Assembly (NCBI GenBank): GCA_027574665.1
Contig: CM050649.1
Span: 61,842,150-61,906,149, forward strand
Source of the DNA: Rhynochetos jubatus
Taxonomy: Eukaryota > Chordata > Aves > Eurypygiformes > Rhynochetidae
Length of the DNA stretch: 64,000 nt
Reading direction: 5' to 3'
The notes beneath the pieces are model-generated. The model was not told the DNA's origin, made no database searches, and saw only the letters and a list, made by a program, of their open reading frames with translations. This document shows positions 38,574 to 48,673 of the stretch, one piece after another; within the stretch, counting starts at the first letter, position 1, and each line of letters opens with the position of its first letter. Made by a program: the position numbers and the translations under genes.

Positions 38574-39400
38574 CTGTCTTCACTGTCAAGGGCGCAAGCC
38601 ATACCCCCAGAGTCACAGAAGTCAAGGGCAGGGACTGGGAGAATGGAGAGCCACCCATGGATAGAGAGGTTCAGGTTCAGGAACACCTGAGGAACCTGAC
38701 GGTACACAAGTCCATGGGACCTTGTGGAATACATCCACGGGTCCTGAAAGAACTGGTAGATGGGGCTGCGAAACCTCTATGCATCATGTTCAAAAAGTCG
38801 TGGTGGTCTGGTGAACTTCTTGCTGACTGGAAAATGGGAAACATAACCACCATCTTTAAAAAGGGAAAAAAGAGGACCCAGAAAACTATAGGCCAGTCAG
38901 TCTCACCTCTGTGCCTGGCAAGATCATGGAGCAGATCCTCCTGGAAATTATGCTAAGGTACATGGAGAATGAGGAGGTGATTGGTGACAGCCAACATGGC
39001 TTCACCGAGGACAGATTGTGCCTGACTGGTGTGGTGGCCTTCTATGATGAGGTCAGGACCTTGGTGGATAGAAGATGAGCAACCAATGTCATTTACCTGG
39101 ACTGCTGCAAAGCCTTTGACACCATCCCGCATGACATCCTTGTCTCTAAACTGGAGAGACACGGATTTGACAGATGGACCACTTGATGGATAAGGAACTG
39201 GCTGGATACAAGTACAGGCTGGATGGAGAATGGACAGAGAGCAGCCCTGAGGAGAAGGATTTGGGGGTACTGGTGGATGAGAAGCTGAACATGAGCCGGC
39301 AGTGTGCATTGACAGCCCAGAAAGACAACCATATCCTGGGCTGTATCAGGAGAGGTGTGGCCAGCAGGTCGAGGGAGGTGATTCTCCCCCTCTACTCCCC
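38574..39400 (+). pseudogene. CR1 reverse transcriptase with catalytic core deleted
   Basis: The first open part (to about 38956) contains EHLRNLTVHKSMGP, HPRVLKELVDGAAKPL and [12 protein letters not shown], the fingers region of CR1 RT. A frameshift follows near 38880-38950. The palm then reads [18 protein letters not shown], with the motif A Asp present, and has TGA stops at about 39076 and 39183. The deletion at about 39207 removes the SGVPQG and FADD motifs. The thumb segment [19 protein letters not shown] follows and ends near 39400. Enzyme activity is impossible. Confidence 0.88.
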
Positions 39401-39422
39401 CTAACCATTCTATGATTCTATG
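38574..39422 (+). mobile_element. CR1 LINE inserted in another CR1, twice deleted, plus strand
   Basis: This is the only plus-strand CR1 of the window. It begins within ORF2, between the endonuclease and the RT. It runs to RT motif A, jumps at about 39207 from the RNWLD segment straight to the KYRLDGEW segment (catalytic box lost), and jumps again at about 39400 to the extreme 3' end, AACCATTCTATGATTCTATG. Each jump removes a few hundred bases relative to other CR1 copies. It sits inside the 3' terminal octamers of a minus-strand CR1 and is framed by GGTTT. The deletions could have occurred after insertion, or the RNA could have been spliced or jumped during copying. Confidence 0.9.
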
Positions 39423-39426
39423 GTTT
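39422..39426 (+). repeat. Right copy of target duplication GGTTT
   Basis: It matches 38569-38573. The first G may be the last base of the inserted CR1 tail (ATTCTATG), so the true duplication could be four or five bases. Confidence 0.75.
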
Positions 39427-39645
39427 GGGTTGGAAGGGACCTTAAAGATCATTCAATCCCAACCCCCGTGCCACGGGCAGGGACACCCTCCACTAGACCA
39501 GGTTGCTCAAAGCCTCATCCAGCCTGGCCTTGAACACTTCCAGGAAGGGGACACCACCTTCTCCATGAAGAATTTATTCCTGATGTCCAATCTAAATCTA
39601 CTTGCTTCCAATTTAAAGACATTTAGCCTTGTTCTACCCACTTGT
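39422..39645 (-). mobile_element. CR1 LINE 3' portion hosting the nested insertion
   Basis: From GGTTTGGGTTGGAAGGGACC onward this is the CR1 3' UTR and C-terminal coding region in reverse orientation. It lacks its own terminal octamers here; they lie at 38557-38573, to the left of the inserted element. A small internal deletion removes the GGGCAACCTGTTCCAGTG block normally present at about 39555. The homology fades near 39645, after a sequence resembling the CTTGTCCTGTCACTAC block of other copies. Confidence 0.9.
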
Positions 39646-40809
39646 TCAAGGAAACGCTGGGTGCTGAAAATCCCAAGGCCTACCTTTGTTTTTCGTAAAG
39701 GTTTCTTCCCCAGTTGTTGTTATTTATACTCCAGTAAGACCCCCAGGCAGGAGCTACAGCTGCATTATTTTAGGTGCAGCACATACAACTGAAAGATGAC
39801 TCATGCACCAAAGAGGCTAAGTTCATCATGACAACAAAGTTCTTGTGGTTAACCCTGAACATTTCATTTTATCTTCCATGAATAATAGAGACAACAACAC
39901 TGCCTCCTAGTATGTGTTTTGAGGCTAGGATGCATAGCTCATAAATGTTTGGCAAGTGCTTTGTTTTTAAGGTGCAAGGTACTGGAGAAATACAAAGTAA
40001 TGCAGAGACTTTTCCTCCAGAGCAAAATCAGCATTGAAAAGAAATTATGTAGCACATGTAGCTGTTGCAAAATAAGCAAATGTAATATCTCGGAATTTTT
40101 TCCACAAAAATATTGAATAATACTCTTCTTTAAATGACCCCAGGGTGTTATGGTAACTGAGACCACATTCCTTCACAAGTCATCACAATGCTTTATTTTA
40201 TTAATAATTATACTGAGATGTTTGGTAAGTTACAGTAATGCTGGAAATCTGTCTCTCATGGACACTCACTGTTAGATCATCAGTTTGACAGTCAAATACT
40301 CCAAATCCCAAACCAGCTCAGAAATATATGTCTTTCAGCAGACATTAAAATTACTTGGTCCTTAACCAGGTCTCTCTGGCTTATCAACAGCCAAAATTTC
40401 ACAGCAGATGTGTCTACTATTTAAGACTTCTGTTTGCCAAAGTGTTCTTCTGGCTGGGATCAACCCCTTGGGTGCTGTGCTGGAAAACTTGCCAACAACA
40501 GCGGGGCTTGTACTGCATTTGGATCTTTCTGTCTTTTCCTCAGTTTTCATTTTTATCTTGATCTTCTCTCCTGAAAAAGGCCAAGGAAATGACAATGGAG
40601 TTCAACAATTAGAACACATGGTGTTCATGTGACATATTTACATAATAAATATATCTTCTCAGAAGTTCAAATATTTCCCATACTCTAAATGCAATTATGT
40701 AGGAGGAGAAATTCAGGAGCAAACTTGTTCTCCTTTATGTTAAGCTATTAGATGTCCAGTCACTAAATGTAACAATATAGAAAGCAGCTGCTATAATAAC
40801 CTGTGCAGT

Positions 40810-40845
40810 ATTTTTTTCTTTCTTTTTTTTTTTTTTCTTCTTTTA
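40810..40845 (+). repeat. T-rich tract with C interruptions
   Basis: About 36 bases of T with a few C: a polypyrimidine tract on the plus strand. No acceptor-like exon was recognised after it. Confidence 0.8.
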
Positions 40846-43800
40846 ATTGGGTACTGCTGCAAGGACTTCTACATTCTCTGCTAATGTTCCTTGTGAAGTA
40901 TTTCCACATCAATATCATCCACATGGTAGCAAAGTGGTTGCAGGCCCGTGCAAAAGAAAAAAAGTGATTGATAGTGTATTGTATGGCTACTACAAAGCTT
41001 ACTGAGGTTGATGTGGTTCTTTGCTTTGGCTTCTGTTGGTTTCTGGATCAGACTCTAAAGCAGTGCTTGAGAAATCTTAAAAGTTTATTTTAAATAGGAA
41101 AGGGTGATCTACAAGCCAGACAGTTTATTCAAAAGACAGAGAGAGAAAAGAGCAAGGCAAAGATTATTCTCCTCTCCATGCTGTGGACTGTGGCAGACCA
41201 GTTCAGTTCATAGTGTTGATTTATAAACAACTTCACTGCCAATCTGAAAAATCTAAATAAAACCCCAAACATTCATGAGAAGCAATACTAAAAACATGAA
41301 GAAATCTCATACCTTCTGAGGCAATAAACACTATGAAGTCTTAAACACTTGATATTGTGGTTTTAGAATTTAGAATTACTCCCTGTTTGGAAATTCCCAT
41401 GAAATTTGCAGTTTTGGACACCCAAAGGCATTTTAGATCTCACATGTATTTTGAGATCTGAATTTCCATTGTTTACTCAATTTATGCCAACATTCCTTAT
41501 TGAAACAACAAGATAACTGTATCCCACTGTCTCTTCAACTCAGTGACTGTGCTCTTCCTTTACTTTATTTGACTATATTTCCTGAGACCTGTTTCACATT
41601 AAGTGGAGAACTCCTGTCTGTGGAGCAGCTACTGGGAGGAGGGCTTAAAAGTTCATTCCAGCTAAGAGTGATTCAAAAGCAGATTCCTGCATGTTAATGG
41701 GCTTTTTCTTCCTGTTAAGAAAACAGTGGAGCATAGATTTTCCCATCCCACATCAGACCAGTGATATCATATCTTGTCTCTAAGAGCAGTCAGCTACAGG
41801 TTCATCTGACAAAAACACAACGGGCAATCAGAGGCACATTAAGCCACCAAGAACTTTGCCCTGGCCACCAAGGAGGTGACTTATGTTTTAAAGCTTGATG
41901 GTCTTATGCATTGAACATTGTGGCCCACAGTTCTGGGAGCCGATTATATATTTTAAAATTATTTTTAATCAATTTGTTCTCAGATTCATTGGAATTCCAT
42001 TACTACTGTAATACAAGAGGGAATAAATATCTTGGCTCCCTCTTCTAGAAGGTTTTGTGTGTTTTTCTTCAGTCTCACCTTCTGTAGCTATGCTACCAGG
42101 AAATCCAATCTCTGATATTTTCTTCACTTAAAAAGTCTAAAAAACCCACTTTAGACTTTTACAACAGTGTCGCTTGCCTTTGTGTCATTTTATCTCTGTG
42201 AGTATTACACAAAATGTCATGACTAGAACTGAGAATAATATTCCAGCTAGGAAAATCTTATTTATTTACTCAACACCACTGTAATCTCTTCCATTTCATA
42301 AACTCATTTTATTTCTTACTAGGTTTGTCTGGCATTGGGCGAATGTTATTGTGAGTCAGGTCATTTCCCAGACTGAACTTTCTTACTACTTTTAAGGGGG
42401 TTTTCAGCAATCCTGAGCTTTGAATTGATTTTGAATGATGTGTGTCACCACTTTATTATTCCATGAGTTTTGCCAGCTCTGAAAAGAAAACAAACAAAAT
42501 GTAAAATTAACTGTAGAATTCTTAGGGCACTCTGCTGCTAATTATCATGTAGCACTTTCCTACTCAGCAAAATAATGTTTAAATTATATCACATTTCTTC
42601 AAATCTTATACTTTTTCCAAAGACATGCTCTTTGGCAAAATGAAGACTGTAACTCCTGCATGTGATTTAAAGGATAAACAACAAGGGGAAAAAAAAATCT
42701 GCTAGTTCAATAAAATTATTCTGTCAGAGGAAAACCATAGCTAATGTCAGATTAGTGTCAAAGCCTCCCTGTGCTACTTTTGCCTTGCCTTTCCTTGAGG
42801 CTACCTTTCACAGAGGAATGGTGTGCTCTCATCAGCAGCCTGACTCTCACTTTAACACCTTGGTTTTGAACAATGCTTCCTCTCCTTGCCTCTAGTAACT
42901 CAATAACAGACACAGCAATGTATGCATCATGTGGAGTAGGAAGCTTACATTTTCTGAGTAATTGCCCCAAGAAGCGAATGCAGAATGTCTCCTATGGCAT
43001 CTCCTGCCAGCAGCTCCCCTCCGTGCATCATGGAAACTACCCAGGTATCTCCATTTCCAAAGAAAATAGATGCCTTTTGTTCAAACATGAACATTAATCA
43101 TTTTACAGTCTATAATGTATATCCTAATAAATGAAACAATGTCATCACTGTCAACAGAGCCATGAAAAAATTATTTACTGAGGATTATTTATACGTGAAA
43201 GGTTGTTGCAGGAAATTTCACCTATTTAGATTTACCAAGATAAAAGTCAAACCAACTTTAAGGACATAGCTATAACAATATCAACCACAGTTACTGAGTA
43301 ATACCCCCACATGTCAACCTTTCCTAGACCTAACTCAGGCTTGGAAAAAAACACCACTCTCTCAAGAGGACAGTTGCCACTGGTGTTTAACAGCTATGCA
43401 ATTAGATATTTATCACATATAACAACTCCTAGATACCCATTAAGGTTGTGTATATTCCACTTTACATATTACTGTTGAGCATATGTTTTTAAGAATGTGT
43501 ATGTATGTGTCCAGAAAAAATAAACACATCTTACTTGAATCCAAAATTTAAGGTAGAGTTCCTTGGGCCACTAGAGCTATCATTATGGAGTGTTGATACT
43601 TGAAATCTGGAAAACAGTATTCAACAACTCTTAAAACTACATCCAACATTCAGTAGTGGATTCAGAGACCTAATTTTCTTCACTGACATTCAGAGGAAAA
43701 TTAGTCTTGCTGTCTTACAGGCTTTTATTTGAGTGCAATCTATATATAAAAGCTGCAAGGAGAAACAAACTTTTGGTGACCTCTAAATTGTAACATCCAT

Positions 43801-46448
43801 TTTAATTTGTTGGAATTAAATTTTATTATAAAATCATGACAGAACAGTTATTTTTGCAGATACATTTCTTATTTTTTTGTAAAATAGAAGCTAACTTCAT
43901 TGTCCATGCTTGAACCTTGAAAATGGCCACATTGGAGACTGCAGTCAAACTGCATCAACTGAAATCTTAAAAGTACTCAGTTATGCACTGGCAACTTGAT
44001 TTCACCACAAATTGCATTGCTTTCTGACAAACACTGCAAGAACAAATATAAAATAAAATAAATGCGGATTATTTTAGCAGTGCTGCCTTTAAAATAAAAA
44101 TTTTTACAATCTCAGTAGTAGAGATTAATATAGTAGAAATTCATGTGTTTGGCTGTATAGTAGAATGGTTGTATCTTGGATCATAATCTTTTGAAGAAAA
44201 TACTGCCTATCAAAAACCAAATATGTAATAACTTTACTTTCTATCTGACTTTTCTGACCTAGTCATGGTGCCCATCATCCCAAAGTTGATATAAGGTCTG
44301 CTCATTATTTTCTAAGAAATATCTAAATGTTTCCATTTTTGTAGTTCTTCTGAGGAAAAGTGAAATGAAAGGAGTCAAAAGTTCTCATGCTGAAATACAG
44401 TAAAAAATACAGTGACCCTATTGTTGTCCAAAATTTTTAAGCAAGGTTAGATAGCTCAATGAAAACAAAACCCTACCTTAAAACTGAACCATAGATTTCA
44501 TGCAGAGTTCATGAGTAAAGTAGTCAAGTTCTTTATAATGGCTTGTGTCTTCTCTTATGCAGCAGGTTGGATTATAGCAAAGATTTTGTCCAGGTTTAAC
44601 ATTCACTCCTATTTTTGTCTTCCAAAACTGAATTCCACAGCTGTCAAGACAATACTGTGGATTCAGCAGAGGTCTGAGTTTTAGAGGTAATGGATCCAGT
44701 GAAACACAAAAACCAGGTCCACACAGCACCGCATGGTGCTGGTTATGCATTTTAACAGAGCTGAACTCTCATTCCAAGTCACACCCACTAAAAGTCATTG
44801 TATTGGGAGCATGCCTAGATAAACACATTTTTGGTGTTTGAGACCACTAAGTCCCACACACTGAATGTGAGAATCTCTATTGCTTCCCACCCCAGATCCT
44901 TGCCCTGGTGCCTGCATCGCCCCATTTGTGGTGTGGTGCATCCACTTCTCCTCTTCCTCAGGACCTTCCCATCTGCCTGACAAAACCCACTGCAGCCTGT
45001 GCACTTGAGAGCTGTGTCCCTGTGCGTTTGGCACCATCCCCAAAATACGTGTCTTAAGGGTTAGCATTTAAGTGGCTTAATGTGTCCACAGCTTTTCAGT
45101 GTGTGTGCAAAACTGAATGTCTTCAGCCTTTAAACTAGGATTAGGCCTGCAGCATGCTAATTTATGCGCTGCTATTTTTAGCAAGATCGGAATATATGTT
45201 ATTCAGCTTAATAATAAACATTACTACTTGTTAAAGGGAATAGAAATATTGGAACTCTGCTGTGTTTTTAACTAATTTTTTGGCTGCCTCTCTACAATGT
45301 AGCGGGTGATGGAAAATCATAGCACACCAATGGCATGGTAACAATTTCCTCTACAGCAATAGGCTTCTACATGACATCCTTATGTGGAAGCGATGATATT
45401 TTGCAACCAAAAAATCTGAAAAACAAAAAACTGGTGTGTAGATCTAACTTAGAATTTAGGAAACCTACTGTTTTCCTAACTTTGTTCCTAGTCTTATGAA
45501 ATATACTTTAAATAAATAACATGAATGGCAACAGAGAAATGATTCTGCAAAATAATTTGATGTTAACATAACATCGACACCTGGACAGAGAAGGACCACA
45601 ACTGAAAGTGTGAGTCGTATCTAATGAAAATGTAGGGTCAAATCAAAATCCGTATCTTTAAATATTACCATAGTGATATTGAAATAATATAAACCCTTAA
45701 ATTCTCCAGTCTTACCTGACACATTTTTATTTTTCTTTCTTATAAGATGATTTTTCTTTTCTTATAGAAAGAAAAATAATATAAAAATAATGGACTAAAA
45801 TTTGCACTGCTTTTATAGACAAATTGCCACATTCAGAAAAAAAGAAACAAAATAAAGCACGACTATGGAGATGGAAATGCAACAGATATGCAGCATATCA
45901 AAACAAGCAATTGAAACTCACAGGAGAAAAACAAGGGCAGGAAATATCCCTACAAATTTAATGCTCATCAAGTTATATAAAGAAGTGAGAGGGGATTGAA
46001 CAGCCATACAAAAAAAAATAATTCATCTGTGAGAGCTAGAGAAGATGAATTAAAGAAGCCAACATCAACCTGCATGCAAAGAGTACAGTGTAATGAAATC
46101 TGCAGACCAATTATCTATTTATACTATACATTGCTCATTTTCATAAATGAGGACAATATATGACCTATTTAAATAATCAGTAAAAAGGGATATGTAACAA
46201 GCTTCATAAAAAATGTAAAAATTTTCAGAGGAACGTACTTAGTCTAGATGTTTCTGTCCTGTCAAACTAACAAATAAATAAATAAGTATCCACGAGCAGT
46301 GTGCATTTATAAAGAATAAATATCTGAAGATAAATCATATAGGCACAATGGCACACAGGAAAAATCTCCGCAAGTTGTAAGAGCAAGGAAATTCTGGGAA
46401 CAAAAAAAGGCATGATGCCAAATAATTCCCCACAGTAACAGCAAAATG

Positions 46449-46482
46449 AAAAAAAAAAAAAAAAAAGAGAGAGAGAGAGAGA
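46449..46482 (+). repeat. Compound A18 and GA8 repeat
   Basis: Eighteen A followed directly by eight GA units. Such compound tracts often grow from retroposon tails, but no retroposon body was recognised on its left. Confidence 0.9.
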
Positions 46483-47514
46483 AATGAAGCTGGGGTATCT
46501 CCAGCCCGTATGAGAAATTGAGTGTGATTTTTTAGAAGTATGTCCGTATGCCTGTATGTCTGAAATCTATATAAGGTCAGCATCGAATATTTGAGTCTTT
46601 CATGGGATCAGGCTGTTTCACTCAACTCTCAGCAGCTGCCAGAAATCTTTGTATATGATACATTTTGCCTTGGGTTTTTGTTTTGCTTTGTTTTACAGAT
46701 TTGTAGGTGTTTATTATCATTTCCTCCAGTGACTCCGGTCGGCTGCGCTGATACGCCAGCAATGAATGAACTCAAAACAGTAGGGTGTTCCAGTGAATTC
46801 CATAAATCAAATATTTTGCACATAATGAGCTCTTTTTATAACACAAGCTGTTGCACCTCCTCCGTGTATGTTCCCATTTCTAAATCAGTCAACAGCACGT
46901 ATAGCACATTGTAGAGTTTGAGAGCTTTCCAGTCCGAGGCATCCAGAAACTCTGAGCCTTAGCTGGCTCAGTGAGGGATCCAGGCTGCGAAAGCCACTGG
47001 AAAATACCAAAATGAAGCATGTGCTGTTTGACCTACCTCAAAGGGACAGGGGATATCGGGAACATGTCTGCATCATACAGTGAGGATCCCAGGGGCTACT
47101 TGACAGATGATCGACAAGCAGGTGTGGTCACAACCTTCCAGTAGCCCCTTACTTGAGCCCAGGTCCCTTGCAGAAGCCGTTTCCCCAACCCGGGGCTGGG
47201 AGCCATAGCTGAGGTAATGCACAAAGAACTCTTGTCTCTTGTCCTTTTTGGAGGCTTGCTAATAACTTCATCTAACTGGATGATTCATAGTGACTTTCTT
47301 AAGAATCTGGTGGAACAAGAAGTTAGGTCAGATTTGGAGATGTATGGAAATACCATTGAACAAACTGCTAAATGGACTGTGCTAACAGCTCTCTTGTTCC
47401 CTCTCCTGAGTACGATGACCACTGATCTCTTGTAAGGTACTGGTGTTTTCTCCACCTCCCAGGAAGTGAGTAAGGGGTTTAGGTCTAACCACCTAAGCTA
47501 CAAGGGCTGTTGTG

Positions 47515-48673
47515 TATAGAATCATAGAATCATAGAATTGTTTAGGTTGCAAAAGATCATTAAGATCATCAAGACAAATTGTTGACCCAGCACTGCCAGG
47601 TCCACCACTAAACCATGTCCCTAAGCACCTTATCCACACGTCTTTTAAGTACCTCCAGGGATGGTGACTCCACTGCTTCCCTGGGCAGCCTGTTCCAATG
47701 CTTGAAAACCCTTTCAGCAGAGAAATGTTTCCTAATATCCAACATAAACCTCTCCTGATGCAACTTGAGGCCATTTCTTCTTGTCCTATCACTCATCACT
47801 TGGGAGAAGACACCAACCCCCACCTCTCTGCAACCTCCTTTCACATAGTTGTAGAGAACAATAAGGTCTCAAGGGAGACCTACTCTTCTCCAGGCAAAAC
47901 CACCCCAGTTCCCTCAGCCACCCCCCACAGCACTTGTGCTCTAGACTTTTCCCCAGCTCTGTTGCCCTTCTCTGGACACACTCCAGCACCTCAGTGTCTT
48001 TCTTGCAGTGAGGGGCCCAAAACCATATGAAGTGCATATGAAGTACATGAAGTGCAGCCTCACCAGTGCTGAGTACAGGGGAACAATCCCTTCCCTAGTC
48101 CTGCTGGCCACACTGTTCCTGATGCAGGCCAGGATGCCATTGGCCTTCTTGGCCACCTGGGCACACGGCTGGCTCATGTTCAGCTGGCTGTCAACCAACA
48201 TCCCCATGTCCTTTTCCTCTGGGCAGCTTTCCAGACACTCGTCCCCAAGCCTGTAGCGTTGCAGGAGGTTGTTGTGACCCAAGTGCAGGACCCAGCACTT
48301 GGCTTTCTTGAACCTCCTACAGTTGGCCTCAGCCCATGGAGGCCATGTCCTTGGCCTCATCCTGTCCAGATCCCTCTGCAGAGCCTTCCCACCCTCAGGC
48401 AGACCAACACTCCCACCCAGCTTGGTGTCATCTGCCAACTTACTGAGGGTGCACTCGATCCCTTTGACCAGGTCACTGATAAAGGTATTAAACAGAACTG
48501 GCCCCAGTACTGGGCCCTGGGGAACACCACTTGTGACCAGACACCAACTGGATTTAACTCCATTCACCACCACTCTCTGGGGACAACCATCCAGTCAGTT
48601 TTTGCCCAGCAAAGAATGCACCCATCGAAACCATGAGAAGTCATTTTCTCCAGTAGAATACTGTGGGAAACAG
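47515..48673 (-). mobile_element. CR1 LINE of a second subfamily, 5'-truncated, minus strand
   Basis: It starts with three octamers (TATAGAAT, CATAGAAT, CATAGAAT), then a 3' UTR different from that of the 9751 and 31817 copies (TTGTTTAGGTTGC, AAGATCATTAAGATCATCAAG, CCACTAAACCATGTCCCTAAG). It continues through the C-terminal region and the RT to about 48673 (CTGTGGGAAACAGG). At 1.16 kb it is the longest CR1 here. The distinct 3' end marks a different subfamily from the other well-preserved copies, so at least two CR1 lineages contributed to this locus. Confidence 0.94.
47608..48573 (-). pseudogene. CR1 reverse transcriptase, 210-codon RT frame plus C-terminus
   Basis: The longest intact CR1 frame (47941-48573) has SGVPQG at residues 15-20, the LFN stretch at 27-29 and an intact catalytic LADD box at 46-49. 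The thumb motif [17 protein letters not shown] and the [12 protein letters not shown] region follow. Just upstream, the Trp codon of the usual NWLDG motif is TGA. Downstream, two frame changes lead to a third frame (47608-47844) with the C-terminal [17 protein letters not shown]. The endonuclease and motif A are absent through 5' truncation. It is inactive but better preserved than the 9751 copy at the catalytic box. Confidence 0.92.

Larger units (their letters stand above)
39646..47514. other. Unique AT-rich non-coding sequence
   Basis: About 7.9 kb without a recognised gene or clear transposon. It contains a T-rich tract (40810-40845), an A18 plus GA compound repeat (46449-46482) and a short AAAT repeat (about 46272-46285). 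A GC-richer stretch at 44880-45060 and another at about 46930-47215 gave no recognisable element. Confidence 0.55.

Noticed and set aside
42150-42300. Possible very old CR1 fragment (AGAACTGAGAATAATATTCCAGC resembles a CR1 block)
   Set aside because: Only one short block matches, and the neighbouring blocks expected of CR1 are not found in order. A profile search would decide.
44880-45060. GC-richer stretch that might be an LTR or exon
   Set aside because: No terminal repeats, target duplication, splice pair or known motif could be found.
46930-47215. GC-richer stretch left of the 47515 CR1 that might be an LTR
   Set aside because: It lacks recognisable TG...CA ends with duplications and a polyadenylation signal at the expected place.
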